A stretch of DNA of 64,000 nt from positions 62,001 through 126,000 of the forward strand of contig JBAKBP010001579.1 of NCBI GenBank assembly GCA_037953745.1. The letters are read 5' to 3'. This document shows positions 31,080-42,450 of this stretch, piece by piece (within the stretch, counting starts at the first letter, position 1; each line of letters begins with the position of its first letter). Source of the stretch: Lithodes maja. Taxonomy: Eukaryota; Arthropoda; Malacostraca; Decapoda; Lithodidae. The notes under the pieces are model-generated. The model saw nothing but the letters and a program-made list of their open reading frames with translations. It did no database searches and was not told the DNA's origin. Position numbers and translations under genes: made by a program.

Positions 31080-32940
31080 TCATTCATTACCTCACACATT
31101 TCTTCATCATTCTCATAAGCTTCCTCTCCAATTCTCAACCTTATTATAATATCCTTAGTTTTAATTTTTCCATTAATGAATCTATAACAAAAATTGGGTT
31201 TTCTTTTGCATTTCATTGCAATGTCCTTTTCATAATTCCTCTCTTCCTCCTCTCTTCGTATCTTGACACACTCATTTCTTGCCGTTTTGTAATCCTTCCA
31301 CGCTTCTTCATTGTACGGCCTTCGCACCTTGTGCCATGTTCTATCTCTCTTCAATAGAGCCTTTTCAAATTTATCGTTAAACCACTTTCTTTTTCTCCAT
31401 TCTTGTTGAAAATTTAGGTGGCCTACATATCTGTTCACCTCTTCCCTATATGCCTCCATCAGAATTTCATACTTTGTGAGTATATTTCCTGGCTGCTTTT
31501 ATCTGGCCCCAGTCGAGGTCTTCAAAGTATTCTCTCAGCCCAGTAAAATCTGCTCGTACATAATTTTGCCTATCCTTTATATGTAAGTCTCTTCTATCTT
31601 GAAAACTACCTATAACTAGTTCCATCTCTATGACCAAGTGGTAACTCCTTACTATGGGGCACTGGTACTTGATATTCTTTAAATCATGAGGGTCCCGAGT
31701 GAATACTAGGTCCAATCTTGACAGTTGCTTGCCTTCCCTCACTCTTCTGATTTTCTGTATGTGTTGACTTAGTAAATTGTCTTGTTAGCTTCATCAATCC
31801 ACTTACCCAAGAGTCCAGATTTCCTCCCGCTTCCATACCTTCCCAACCCACCCCCTTACAGTTGAAATCCCCTGCTATCATAAACATGTTGCCTCTCTCT
31901 ATCAAAACCCTGATTATATCTAAGGATCCATATATAATTTCTTCATATTCACCTTCTTCCACGTCCTTGTTGGTGGTGGCATAAATACACTGCTACATCT
32001 ATCTTTACTCCACTTCTGTCATCTATTTCTACTCCCAAAGCTTCTGCAATTGTGTTTTGTAAATCTATTTTTCTTGACTTAAACGTTTTCTCCATCATGA
32101 TAAGGACACCTCCTCCAGACTTTCCGACCCTGTCTCTCCTCCACACATAATCATTCCATCCCAGGACTCTGGTGTCAATGTCACTAGTTAACTTGGTTTC
32201 TGTTAAACACACATTATTAGGTTTGTATTTCTTAAAATAATCTCCTAACTCTGTTCTCTTTGATACTGACCTATGCATAACACTTACTGGTACATTTTGT
32301 AACTAAACCTTCTTTTCTTTCTCAACTACTGGTACCTTCTCTTTTAGGACTCTTCTTGTACTAAAATCAGAAGGCCTACTGCCCTGTTTCCAGGATGCTT
32401 CTCTTTGATGTACCGTTTCTTCACTTTCATGTCCAAAACCTTCAAAAATAAACTTTTTGTGGTCACCATCTTGCCTTTGCTCATTCTTTTTCTTTGCTTC
32501 TGCCTGCAAGTTCTTCAATAAATTTCTCTCTTCGTGGTGTAAGTCATTCCTTATAAACACTCTACTGTACTTAGTTTCCATGACTTTTCCAATACCTTTC
32601 TTGCCACACTTTCCAACTTAAGCTTAATCTTCATAAGTCTCAATCCTTCTTTCATATATGGATCATTCTTATCACTTATTCTATTTAGGATTCCCATTCT
32701 TGCTCCTCTCGACTTACCTTGTACAAATGTTCACTAGTCTTCTCCAGTTTTTGCTTCTTCCATTCCTGTTTAGTCTTCATTTCCTTTTCTGTAACACTGA
32801 AAATAACTAACATTTGTTTCTGTCCACTGTGTCCCTTACCATTTTTTCTATTTTGTGGAAAACCTGTACTACATCTCTTACAAAATCTACTTTGCATTTT
32901 TTGTATAGAGTTTTCTCTTCCTCTTTTTGTTGCTGCATGA
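31073..32940 (-). pseudogene. CR1-like LINE, ORF1 end, endonuclease and pre-RT, copy 1
   Basis: From 32940 down there are Lys/Glu-rich ORF1-like segments (with CKRC), then the apurinic-type endonuclease in pieces: NNVCLTETKL (Glu), MIAGDFNCKGVGW (Asp/Asn), LDLVFTRD, and a pre-RT linker (KRKWFNDKFEKALL). It is broken into at least five frames with an early stop between blocks, and the RT core is missing at the low-coordinate end. By family and orientation this is probably the 5' half of the LINE whose C-terminal RT is at 17165-18217. The order of insertions that separated them is inferred. Confidence 0.78.
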
Positions 32941-32984
32941 CGTGCGGCAGTATGTGTGGAGAATGAGCAGAGCGAGTTCTTTAA

Positions 32985-33465
32985 CCCTTCCTACCCGGGC
33001 TGTCTTACCCAATGACGGTCGCCCCTACCCGGGCGAAATGGCTGAAAAACGTCTAGGCCTAGGCTACCGTATTTATGTTTATTTTCACTGCTAGAACTTT
33101 CCCACTCATCTATAATCGTAGTGCGGTTTTCAATCTGTATTTTGGCGTTGAGTAGAGCTCTGTAAGTCAACTGGTTCAGTTGTGATGACAATTTCAGTGG
33201 AGCCAATATTGCAGAGATGTTGCCAATATGGGGGCTTTTCAGACACTAATTTCGTCTGACGTCAGAACAATAACATTGAAGAGTCTTCTCCTTCTTGTTT
33301 TCGGAGGTGCGGTGACGCAACGCTTGGGTTTGTTGACATACGTCGTACGCACGGCGTTCAGACCAAGCTTAATTAGGCTATTAAGCTGCTGCCTTAGGTA
33401 AGACATACCGGGTAGCGGCCCTTCTTTCGAGCTGTCCTTACCTACGGCAGACCGGGTAGGAAGGG
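32985..33465. mobile_element. TTAA MITE, family C
   Basis: 481 bp flanked by TTAA (32981-32984 and 33466-33469). The ends are CCCTTCCTACCCGG and its inverted partner CCGGGTAGGAAGGG. The empty site is at 57270-57273. Non-coding. A diverged relative is at about 35041-35281. Confidence 0.92.
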
Positions 33466-33792
33466 TTAACCTGAATGTTGGGTTGAAACAGGGGTGTGTG
33501 CTGTCCCCATGGTTGCTTACTGTTTATATGGATGGAGTCATGAAAGAAATACAAGGAAGAGCAGTGGATGTTGGTGTATCGCTGATAAGGGAGGGAAATG
33601 AGTGGAAGCTACCGGTACTGCTGTTTGCTAATGATACAGTTCTGATGAGCGATAATGAATGGGAGTTGCAGGGTCTGGTAAATATGCTTGAAACAGTGCG
33701 AAAAACGGAATCTGAAGGTAAATGCGGGGAAGAGCAAGGTCATAGTCTTTGAAAGGGGTGAAGCCACAGAATGTGAGGTGAAGTTTAATGGT

Positions 33793-34435
33793 CCCGGCAA
33801 GCACGATAGGCCTCACGGAAGGCTTCCTATAGGGAACGCGATAGGCCTCACGGAAGCAAGACCATAAAAAAAGCCTTCCAAAAAAAAAAGGGCCTATCAA
33901 AACAAAGGATTTTGTCTCTAGGTGAGATAATTCCCCTCTAGTACTCATCCATGTGTTTCTCACCCCTCCCCCTCCCCTCCTTCCCCACGTTATTCCCCCC
34001 TCCCTCCCCTCCTCAATTATCACCTATTTTTCCTCTTATTATCATCATTTATCGGTTATTTTTCTCTCCCGCGATAATGTAGCACAAGTGGGTTGCATAA
34101 AAGATCGTTATGCAACACCCAGACACCGGCACACACCGCCCCGCTCGTCTCAGTTGACTCCCAGACAGCGAGAGGGGAGGGCTGCCTGTGGCTCGCTCTC
34201 GCCTGAGATTATGACCGGGTGGCCAATATCTTCGTTTTTCACCACCCAAATGCTTTTTCCACTTATTTTAGCACTCTTGAAGGTTCATAATTATATACAT
34301 CATATATGTAAAATAAAAGCATACCGAAAACAAACAATGCTTTATATTGTAAATATAACGAATTCTGTCAGAATCCAGGGCTAGAAATGCACAAATAACT
34401 ACCCTAGCACCTAGGTCTATATCGCGCTTGTCAGG
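33793..34435 (+). mobile_element. TTAA MITE, family B, copy B3 (8-bp target duplication)
   Basis: 643 bp, ends as in B2. The flanks are TTAATGGT on the left (33785-33792) and on the right (34436-34443), an 8-bp direct repeat. The empty site at 57589-57596 has it once. Family members normally show only TTAA. Confidence 0.9.
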
Positions 34436-34512
34436 TTAATGGTCAGGCTATGGAGATACTCAGCTCATTTAAGTATCTGGGCAGTTTGTTGAGCAAAGAT
34501 GGGACTGTGGAT

Positions 34513-35040
34513 CTTCTCAAAACTGGTGAAGCAGGCTCTGGATCCTCTCCTCAGGAGCGGGCTCCAGATCCTGTTTACTTGGACGATTGGTTGATAGTTT
34601 CAGACACCCAGGGGCGTAGCTAGAGATTTGGAGGCCCAGGGGGCTTGGTGCCTGGAGGGGCCCCCTCCATGGTTTGCTTATTATAGAAGGGGGTGGGGGT
34701 GGCGAGCGAAGCGAGCCTAATCAGCTGGGGGGTTCGGGGGGGCGCTGTAAGCCCACCCGAGAAAATTTTAGAATAATAATGCTACCTAGGTGCATTTTGA
34801 CGATATCCATGACTCAATAGTGGGGTACTGGTAATAATTTAATATACAATAATTATTATATCACCGTTATCTAATGGATTAGGAATACATGTACAATGGA
34901 TGGTACAATACTGTAAAACATATACCACTTTGATGAACTCTTTCTCTTTGTCGTTCATTAGGCATGTCTGAAATAAGAATATAAAATATAATACTAATAA
35001 ATAATAAAAAATAATAATGTACATGAAACGTGATAACATT
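34513..35040. other. Intervening sequence with hAT-like terminal motif
   Basis: Begins at the end of copy 1. At 34609 the sequence CAGGGGCGTAGCTAGAG resembles a common hAT-type terminal motif, followed by G-rich sequence. No matching opposite end is seen nearby. The remainder to 35040 is A/T-rich without genes. Confidence 0.35.
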
Positions 35041-35281
35041 AACCCTCCAGCCCCGGTTATGTATTATATATATATATTCATCGAAACCCGGGTGTTTTGG
35101 CCGAAAAACGTCTAGGCTAGGCTACCGTATATTCGTTAATCAGAGTGCTTCCTGCATTCCCGCGCATCCCCAAGCGTAGCTGTGTTATTTACCTGTAGAA
35201 TGGCATTAAGTAGAGCTCTCTAAGTCAACTGGTTGAGCTGTGATGATGATTTCATTGGAGATAACTTTATGGCTATGGCTA
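35041..35281. mobile_element. Diverged relative of TTAA MITE family C (partial)
   Basis: Shares stretches with family C, such as GAAAAACGTCTAGGC and GTAGAGCTCT...AAGTCAACTGGTT, in the same order. It begins TTAACCCTCCAGCCCCGG. It is cut by MITE A5 at a TTAA. Its right end could be GGTATGGAAGGGG before TTAA at about 36773, but that is uncertain. Confidence 0.5.
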
Positions 35282-35285
35282 TTAA

Positions 35286-35765
35286 CCTGAAACAACAATA
35301 AAACGAGTGAAAACAGCGTTTGGATGGTCAAAATCGGAGATATAGCCCGCGAGTTGTATAATGTATGGGTGAGGCAAGCTACCTTCCCGCCAATTTTCCC
35401 CAAGGCCACTGCGACACAGTCGATCGATACTCTCTCTCTCTCTCTTGCACTCGATGGCCATCAGTGATGACAACACCCTGCTTGCAACTCGCTAATGTTA
35501 GCACGAAAATATACCTCAGAATAAGGAATAATAGGGAAAATAGGTGATAACTGAGGGATAGGAGGAAAGTGGGGAAGGAGGGGAGGTAGAGGACTGAGAT
35601 TTTGCATGGCCCAGGGGCCAAAAAGAAATAAAAAAATAAAAAAAATAAAAATAAAAAAAAAAAAAAAATTCGATGTCAAAAGTTGATTTTTAATTTTACT
35701 TACTCAGGAGAGTCTTCCCGCAGTCCGCCGGGGGAACTCTTAAGAGTCTTCCCGCAGCTCCCGGG
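35286..35765 (-). mobile_element. TTAA MITE, family A, copy A5 (short form)
   Basis: 480 bp flanked by TTAA (35282-35285 and 35766-35769). One end is the CCCGGGAGC end of the long forms; the other is CCTGAAACAACAATAAAACG. In long forms this second end lies internally, next to an internal TTAA. The ends CCTGA/CCCGG resemble family B. Confidence 0.88.
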
Positions 35766-35769
35766 TTAA

Positions 35770-36772
35770 GGGGTAAATGGTGTCGCAAGGAAAACCAAAG
35801 AATATCTTCCTCCTCTCGGAGACAATATTCAAACTCTAAACATTTTAGCTGTGTGTTCAACACTTAATACCTCTACCACACATATACACATGTAAATAGG
35901 TAGTGACGCTATTTTCTCCCTTGCTTTTGTTTACTGTATGATATCTACGTTATTTAGGTGTTCTATGTGATATTTTATAGGTCTTAGGGTTCGGATATCA
36001 CTTAGCACATTATCATTAGAATTACTAAGACTTATCTAGTTTAATGAATATATAAATTATGAATAATACAAATAAGTTTAATTAATTCAAATAATGATGT
36101 GATAATCAAGAGTGATATCCAAACCTTAAGATCAGTGAAGTATCACAGGGAACACATAAATAACGCAGATATAATACCTTAAACACAAGAAAGAGATGCA
36201 ATGCCGTCGCTACCTATTGTATATGTCTAATCAGTGAAGAAGGGCCTGTGATTGGCTATAAGAAGCGTGGGCCAAGTCACACAGTCTTCATATCTTGCTT
36301 ACATTTTGGGTTTGTCATTTATTTATCTTGCTTGTATTTACTGTATGATGTATATATTATTAATGTGTTTAATGTGATATATCATGGCTCTTAAGATTCG
36401 GATAACACTGTAGATTGTTAAGTAATCATTACAATTTATTAACCACGTGTCTAGTATAATGAATTAATAAAGATACTAATAAAGACATTATCAGTTCTGC
36501 GATTCTTCAGGGCCAGTGAGCTAAGATATTGATAAGATGGGGAATCATAAGCGTCGATACAAACACCAATTAGGTGCCAGAGGCATGGTTGGAGTGAATG
36601 GGAGAATAGCTATATTTATAAGTTTGTATTCAATTAAGGAAGGAAATGTAACAATTAAAAGGCTTCATACTAGCTCAATTAGTTCTTCTAAAATACCACA
36701 GATCCTTCCTTATCTGCACAAAATTGTGGAAATATAGCTGTAATAAAACTAAACACAACCCCGGTATGGAAG
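35770..36772. repeat. A/T-rich spacer with inverted and direct repeats
   Basis: No gene seen. About 62 bp at 35941-36002 recurs inverted at about 36112-36174 and, more diverged, in direct orientation at about 36341-36410. It could be the remains of a DNA transposon. Confidence 0.5.
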
Positions 36773-36947
36773 GGGTTAATCTCGCAAGGAGTAGTGTTTG
36801 CTGAGGCAGTTGAAGGACGCCAAATCTCCTAAAGTAAACAAATAACAAAATATTGTGTAATGTAATGTCACATTAATGTGTTTGGCCGTGTGTTTGAGTT
36901 GACTAGTTACAAAATATGAATAGATAAGTGTGAGCTACTGTAGTTAA

Positions 36948-37127
36948 CCCCTTTAACACGATTACGTTATTTTCATTATATTTTGGTTACCATTAGACGA
37001 TTTTCTTTAGCTTATAATATACTTGTAGGATCCAAAGAGGTAAATACGATCTCAATAGACCTTCTGAATAACATAGGTCCTTCTTAAACTGAATCAAAGG
37101 TAGAAAGGCACCATCGTGCTGAAGGGG
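36948..37127. mobile_element. Small TTAA element, family D
   Basis: 180 bp flanked by TTAA (36944-36947 and 37128-37131). The ends are CCCCTTTAACACGAT and, inverted, CCCCTTCAGCACGAT. Non-coding. There is no empty site in the window. Confidence 0.75.
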
Positions 37128-37862
37128 TTAAGATGGAGGTGAGTTGACAGGCGAGTATTGTGAATACACACGTGAACATATATGTATAACTTTTAATATT
37201 GTATGTGTGTCAATTATCTCTTTTAATAATATATAAAATGTAACAGTGAAATACATGCTTACTCCAAACAGTAGGATATATATGGGTTCAGATAATTATA
37301 ACTGAATTGAAATATGATAATGCAAAAGTAAATTAAAGTCTCGAGACAGTTGTAATTGACTTAAATAACATAATATATAGTTAAAAAAAATCCATATTCG
37401 AATGGATTATCAAACTTTATATTTTGTTAGGTTTACATAAAATGGTAAATATAGATATGAAGTATGTAACGATATGATATTTCATATTAGATAAGGAAAA
37501 CATTCATAAATATACAATGATTCGATGAGAGAGGGATAAATAAAGAGCGGCTTATAGACGTGAACAAGAACTAAAGCAGTAGAGAGGGAAGGAGGGGTTT
37601 GGCTGAGAGAGGGTGGTAGAGTGGGGATGGAGTGGGGGATACCACTGTTACCAACACAATTCGCGATTCCCTGTCAGGCAGGTGTAGCAGGACTTATGTC
37701 CACAATAGTACATGTGGTAAAAATATGAAAGCCATAGGTGCAGTCGTTTCGCTGCTACGATTTGTTTTCGGCAGGGTGCAGAGGGTGGCAGGGTTGGCTT
37801 GTTGGTTGCTGCTCCGGTGTGGTGAGAGGTGTGACTGGAGTGTCCCCTGCTGGTCCTTATAT
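37128..37862. other. A/T-rich intergenic stretch, no gene seen
   Basis: A/T-rich to about 37540, then purine-rich (GAGAGAGGG). The short ORFs here show no recognisable domain and are not called. Confidence 0.4.
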
Positions 37863-37886
37863 ACCCCCCCCCCCCCCCCCCCCCCG
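37863..37886 (+). repeat. Poly-C tract
   Basis: An uninterrupted run of about 24 C, likely length-variable and error-prone. Confidence 0.9.
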
Positions 37887-37949
37887 TTCAACGTTGCCGC
37901 GTCTTCCCGCCAACCCGCAGTGCGGCGGTTCTGCCAGATGCGCCCGGAC

Positions 37950-38343
37950 TAACGTAAACTTTCCCGTTTGACGGGAATATTTTACGATTGACGGGAGCAG
38001 CTTACGTTTGACTGGGCGAGCTGCTACGTCTTACGGGGCTGCTCCCGTCAGACATAGCCGATCGCCCGGTCAGACGTAGGATTTCCCGACTTTTGACATA
38101 CGTGAGCGGGAGCCCCGTATCTGATTTGAAATCCAAAACATACCGGGCGGCCTTGGCCGCACCAACCACCTCCCCGACCAGCGTGGCTACTCCCGCCATG
38201 CGTACCAACCCCCAAGACTAGACACAATTTAATTTACGTTTTGCGTACTAAGCCCTTACGTTTTACGTATTCGGTTGCCAACTACCAATAAACCTTCGTA
38301 CGGGAGCATACGGGAGCATATACGTGAATGTGTGACCCCAGCA
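37950..38343. repeat. Interleaved hairpin block
   Basis: Repeated TTACG/TTGACGGG-type motifs with perfect or near-perfect inverted pairs: 37961-37967 with 37971-37977, 37989-38001 with 38038-38050 (13 bp), and 38004-38019 with 38062-38077 (14/16). It ends exactly at the truncated BEL LTR. Confidence 0.6.
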
Positions 38344-38994
38344 TAATATGCTGTTAAAGTAATATTGACACGGTCATATGTAGTATATATGAATTTATCG
38401 TATATATTAATATAATTTATCGTATTGAGCAACATAGAATCGGTACGATAATTTGGGCCCTGGCGTTTGCCAAGGCAGCAAGGTGCGACTCTGAGGAAGA
38501 GAGTCCAGAGCCTTCACGAACACCGACCAGTTAACATCTAATTTCCGCCTTCAGTTGATCGAGCTTTTGTGCCTCTAATCACAATATACTGACAGCAATA
38601 CATACAGATACACCATCACGACGCTCTCATCGACGCCATGACTGACTGACAGATAAGCATAGTATTCATGTCCATTCCCATATAATCATTTGTTCTTTCT
38701 TTCACTTGACTCGAGCCTCAGGGCCGATGTCTGGCTTCTCCACTGTCCGCCATATTGGGTAAAACGTTCTCCTTTGCCTCATTCCCACGTGGAGCTATTG
38801 GTGAGTTAGTTAATTCCTGGAATATTATTAACCTTTATAAACTTACCCTATATATAATTTATTATGTGAGACCTTTGGATATAAATTAGCTTGTTTCAGA
38901 TCCAATTCAATTTAGATATGGTGTAATTCGAGTAAATTGATTTTGTTTGGATTATAGCTTATAGATATTTAACTTCCATTGATAGTTTACCAAA
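38344..38994 (+). repeat. BEL/Pao 5' LTR, copy 2 (truncated at left)
   Basis: Matches 15080-15730. The first 138 bp of the LTR are absent. Ends TTTACCAAA before the primer site. Confidence 0.88.
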
Positions 38995-38995
38995 T

Positions 38996-39013
38996 TGGTG
39001 CCCAGGCCCGGGA
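38996..39013 (+). other. BEL/Pao primer binding site, copy 2
   Basis: TGGTGCCCAGGCCCGGGA, one base different from copy 1. Confidence 0.7.
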
Positions 39014-39120
39014 CTTAGCTACCAGTAAGGGATTTTATTAGGCAATGAGCAAGGGATTAGCCCAGGGACCCCAGAGGGGTGGGGCTTGGATATATTCCTG
39101 TACCTCCGGCGCCAGTACCT

Positions 39121-39679
39121 CAGAAAATAGCGGTTGTAGGGCATTCGTATGCCACTAGGCTAAGGGCAGCCGACCAAGGATCTGTCTGCATATTGGGCGT
39201 CGGAAGGGGATAGAGAGTTTGAGCTGTCCTACTTCGGGGTGCCTGGAGCCACCGTCGACAGCCTGAGAGCCTCCCCACAGTGGGGGCAGGTGGTCCATTT
39301 TAGGCCTCACATGATTTTCTTGTTCCTGTGTGGCAACGATATTCGCCCCGATACCGTACCCCGAGAGTTAGCCAACGCCATCAAAGAGGTGGCGCTGGAT
39401 CTGGAGCGAGAGTCAGGGGGGTGCTGCAAGATTGTAGCGATTGAGAGCCGGACTAGGGTCCGAGGCGTTACAGCGGAGGAATATCACGCCATTAAAAACT
39501 CTGGCAACCACACCCTGAGGTGTCGGCTGGCAGAGACGCAGCACCACTTTGTCTCAATTACCCTCAGCACACGGGACCTCGACCAGGACGGCGTCCACCT
39601 CGATTTGGGCACAAATCAACTCCTATATAATAAAATTGTAGGGCTAACAAAGCGTTGGTTGGAGAGGGACGCCGGGTGA
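39121..39679 (+). pseudogene. SGNH/GDSL hydrolase-like ORF in BEL leader, copy 2
   Basis: Holds the same blocks as copy 1. GHSYAT (near 39142) is in one frame, which changes at about 39188. The rest (39239-39679) is uninterrupted and includes GVPGATVDSLR, CGND (GGND in copy 1) and DGVHLD. Where copy 1 has a stop, copy 2 reads Trp. Copy 2 ends earlier because of a base loss near 39672. Different lesions in the two copies argue that the frame was open when they separated. Confidence 0.65.
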
Positions 39680-39920
39680 TATCGTTGCGCCTACCTAAGT
39701 CCTGCATCCCACCCATCATCTTCCCCCAATAATTTTCTTTTTCATTTCAGACTTCCTGTGACTCATGACCTTACCTAAAAAAACAATCTTGTTCAATATG
39801 ACCCTTTAGTAGGTATTGATATTTTTGTGTGATAGAAGTCCGCCGGTCGGCGTCTCTTACCTAGGCTATTATTTTGCCATTGTATTTGTACCATTTTAGG
39901 TGTAAATAGCCTACAGGCTT

Positions 39921-41090
39921 ATGTGCAAAATGAGTAAACAGGAAGAGACACCGTCTAGTGGGGTGCTGAGCAAAGCCCCTAAAAATCAGAGGGCGGGACT
40001 TCGGGGAGTATTAAATAGGCTAATTATAGATGTCAACACTTTCATCACTACTGCTGACCTCGACGAATTAGAAGCTAGGTTGGACAATGTCCAGGCTACA
40101 CACGGTCGTATTGTGGCTCTGAGTGAGGTGATTGTGGCAGGCATGACAGAGGAGGAAGAGATAGTTGCAGAGTGTGATAATCGTGCCCTCTATGATGAAC
40201 CTGTCTTTAAAGCGAAGCACATATTACAGCGCGCTGTCGCAACTAAGAAGGGAGGCGAGAACGAAGCCCATAGAAGGGTTGAGCCAAAACACACTGTGCA
40301 CCTCCCAAAGCTCAATCTTTCTACATTTGGGGGCAAATTGACTGAGTGGTTAGCTTTCTGGGATGTATTTCGGTCTACAGTTCATGAATCCTCTTTGGAT
40401 AATGTCCGTATGTTTCACTACCAGAAAGGACAAATGGAAGGAGAGGCCTTACATTTGATAGAGGGTTTTGCGGTAGTAGGTGATAGCTATCTGGAGGCAG
40501 TACAATTATTAAAGTCCACATACGGGGATCAAGAGCAGTTGAAGGTGGCCCATGTCGTTGCCTTGTTAAAGCTCGCCGAACCACAGTATAAGGTTGAGGA
40601 GTTAGCTAAATTTAGGGCTGATATGGAGTGCCATACTTGATCGCTAGACACCCTAGGGCTCACCACACAGGAAATGATAGTCATTATATTAAGCCAGAAG
40701 CTTCCTATGGCAATACTTGACAAGGTTAGATCGTTTGATCTGGGGGAGTTCAAAACTCAGTTCAGTAAAGAGATTAGTAATTTACAGTTGAACAATGGGA
40801 GAATGTATGTGTCGGGGGGGAGTGGGAATGTGGAAATGAGGGGAACTGTAAGTATGAAGGTGGGGACTAAAGGAAAGAAAGAGGGTACATATAAGAAACC
40901 TGCTCAGATTCTATGTAAGCTATGTAATAACAAACATAAATGGAGTTTCTGTGTAAAATACCCAACAAATGAGACAAAACTAGCACAGGCAAAGAAGTTG
41001 AAGCTATGTGTAGGTTGTCTAAGTAAGGAACATGGTAAGCAGGGACAATGTACTGCTACATACTTAAGCCCCTGTCGCCACTGCAAATGA
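39921..41090 (+). pseudogene. BEL/Pao gag, copy 2
   Basis: The N-terminal frame 39921-40640 includes LPKLNLSTFGG and WLAFWDVFRS. It ends at the TGA shared with copy 1. The next frame (40674-41090) is in the same phase and carries the zinc-knuckle region, then a private stop at 41088-41090 (CGA/GGA-type site read through in copy 1). The phase identity shows that the shared TGA is a single-codon interruption, not a frameshift. Confidence 0.82.
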
Positions 41091-41105
41091 CATCACTTTG
41101 ACAAG

Positions 41106-42450
41106 TTGTATCCTACAGCAGACAAAGTCAAAGACGTCAAACCAGAGGGTACTACAACTTTGACTCTAGGTAACACGCAAGACACCACTATATTGCCCAC
41201 AATACACATTCCCATGGAAGGTAATGACAGTAACAAAGTTTGTCGGGTACTTCTTGATCAAGGGTCTCAACGGTCCTTTATAAAGAGGTCCGTATTAATG
41301 GGACTTAAGCACCGAATCGTAAGGGCTGAGACTCTTCGATTGCATGGCTTCACAGGGGTTACTGACAAACAACACTACGATATAGCGGAGATTTCATATT
41401 TCTACCGTAAAAACAGATACTTTATGACCTGTATTGTAGTAGACACCCTACCAGAATATATATCTGTAGGAGTGAAGAAGGTGGAACATGCATTACGTAG
41501 CAAAGGGGTTAACTTGTCAGATCCCATGGGAGATCAGAGTGAGGTGCATGTTCTACTTGGTGTGGATCATTATTATGATGTAGTATACCTTGGATTTAAA
41601 AGAATGTGTAGTGTAATTTTAATCCCCACTAAATTTGGCTATTGCATGAGCGGAAAGGTACATACTACACAGTCAAATGTTCTGGTCGACACGGTCTCGA
41701 TATTAAGAGTGAATGTAACCGCGGCAGAGGAGTTGGGAAGGGAGGATTCCCAACCTAGTGACCTAAAAAAGACTGCCGAGTTCGACCTGGAACGACTGTG
41801 GAGATTGGATCACATGCATATGGAGATCGATTATGACTCGGAAATTGCGCTGAAGAAGTTTGAAGAGTCTGTGAGCTACTGTGCCTCAGACAAACAATAC
41901 AAGGTTAGTTTACCCTGGAAGAACAGTGTGATGTGCCTGCCAACCAACTATGGATTGGCATTAGGTCGCTTGCGCGCATTACAGCGTAAATTGACGAATG
42001 AACCAAGCACGCGCCAGGCGTATGACGATGTTTTTCGGAGTTATGAAGATAAGGGTTCATCGAAAGAGTCGATGTAAAAGAACCGATTAAGAAGGGAAGG
42101 GTTCACTATCTGGCCCATCATGGGGCGAGAAAAGACAGCGTCACCACACCAATACGGGTGGTGTATGACTGCTCTGCCCACCAAGGTCAACAACCCAGTC
42201 TAAATGACTGCCTGCTGACCGGTCCGTCCTTGGTGTCGGATCTGTCCCAACATCTAATGCGGTTTAGGCTGGAGCAGTATGCATTTACTAGTGACATCGA
42301 GAAGGCATTCTTGATGGTCTAACTAAAGGAGGAAGATAGAGATGTTACCCGCTTTCTTTGGTTCGAAGACATTAACGACTCTGAGAGTCCGGTCGTAATT
42401 TACCGTTTTTGGGTCGTACTCTTTGGTGCTACCTGTTAACAGTTTTTATT
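41106..42450 (+). pseudogene. BEL/Pao protease and RT N-terminal part, copy 2
   Basis: Frame 41106-42077 with LLDQGSQRSFI protease signature and RT start (LPTNYGLALG). A one-base loss near 42053 shifts the frame. The RT continues with FTSDIEKAFL near 42290 and a private TAA at 42319-42321, then LFGATC followed by TAA at 42437. Confidence 0.82.

Larger units (their letters stand above)
32945..34512 (+). pseudogene. RTE-like LINE RT fragment, copy 1, with two MITEs
   Basis: Plus-strand RT segment: GLKQGCVLSPWL, then LLFANDTVLM where copy 2 reads FADD, then thumb residues. It is interrupted by MITE C (32985-33465) and MITE B3 (33793-34435), and ends abruptly at 34512, where similarity to copy 2 (57665) stops. 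The Asp-to-Asn change disables the active site in this copy. Confidence 0.8.

Noticed and set aside
34609..34760. Full hAT element starting CAGGGGCGTAG
   Set aside because: Only one terminal motif is visible; no opposite terminus or 8-bp duplication found.
37632..37971. Plus-strand ORFs around the poly-C tract
   Set aside because: Pro-rich stretch comes only from the poly-C run; no conserved domain.
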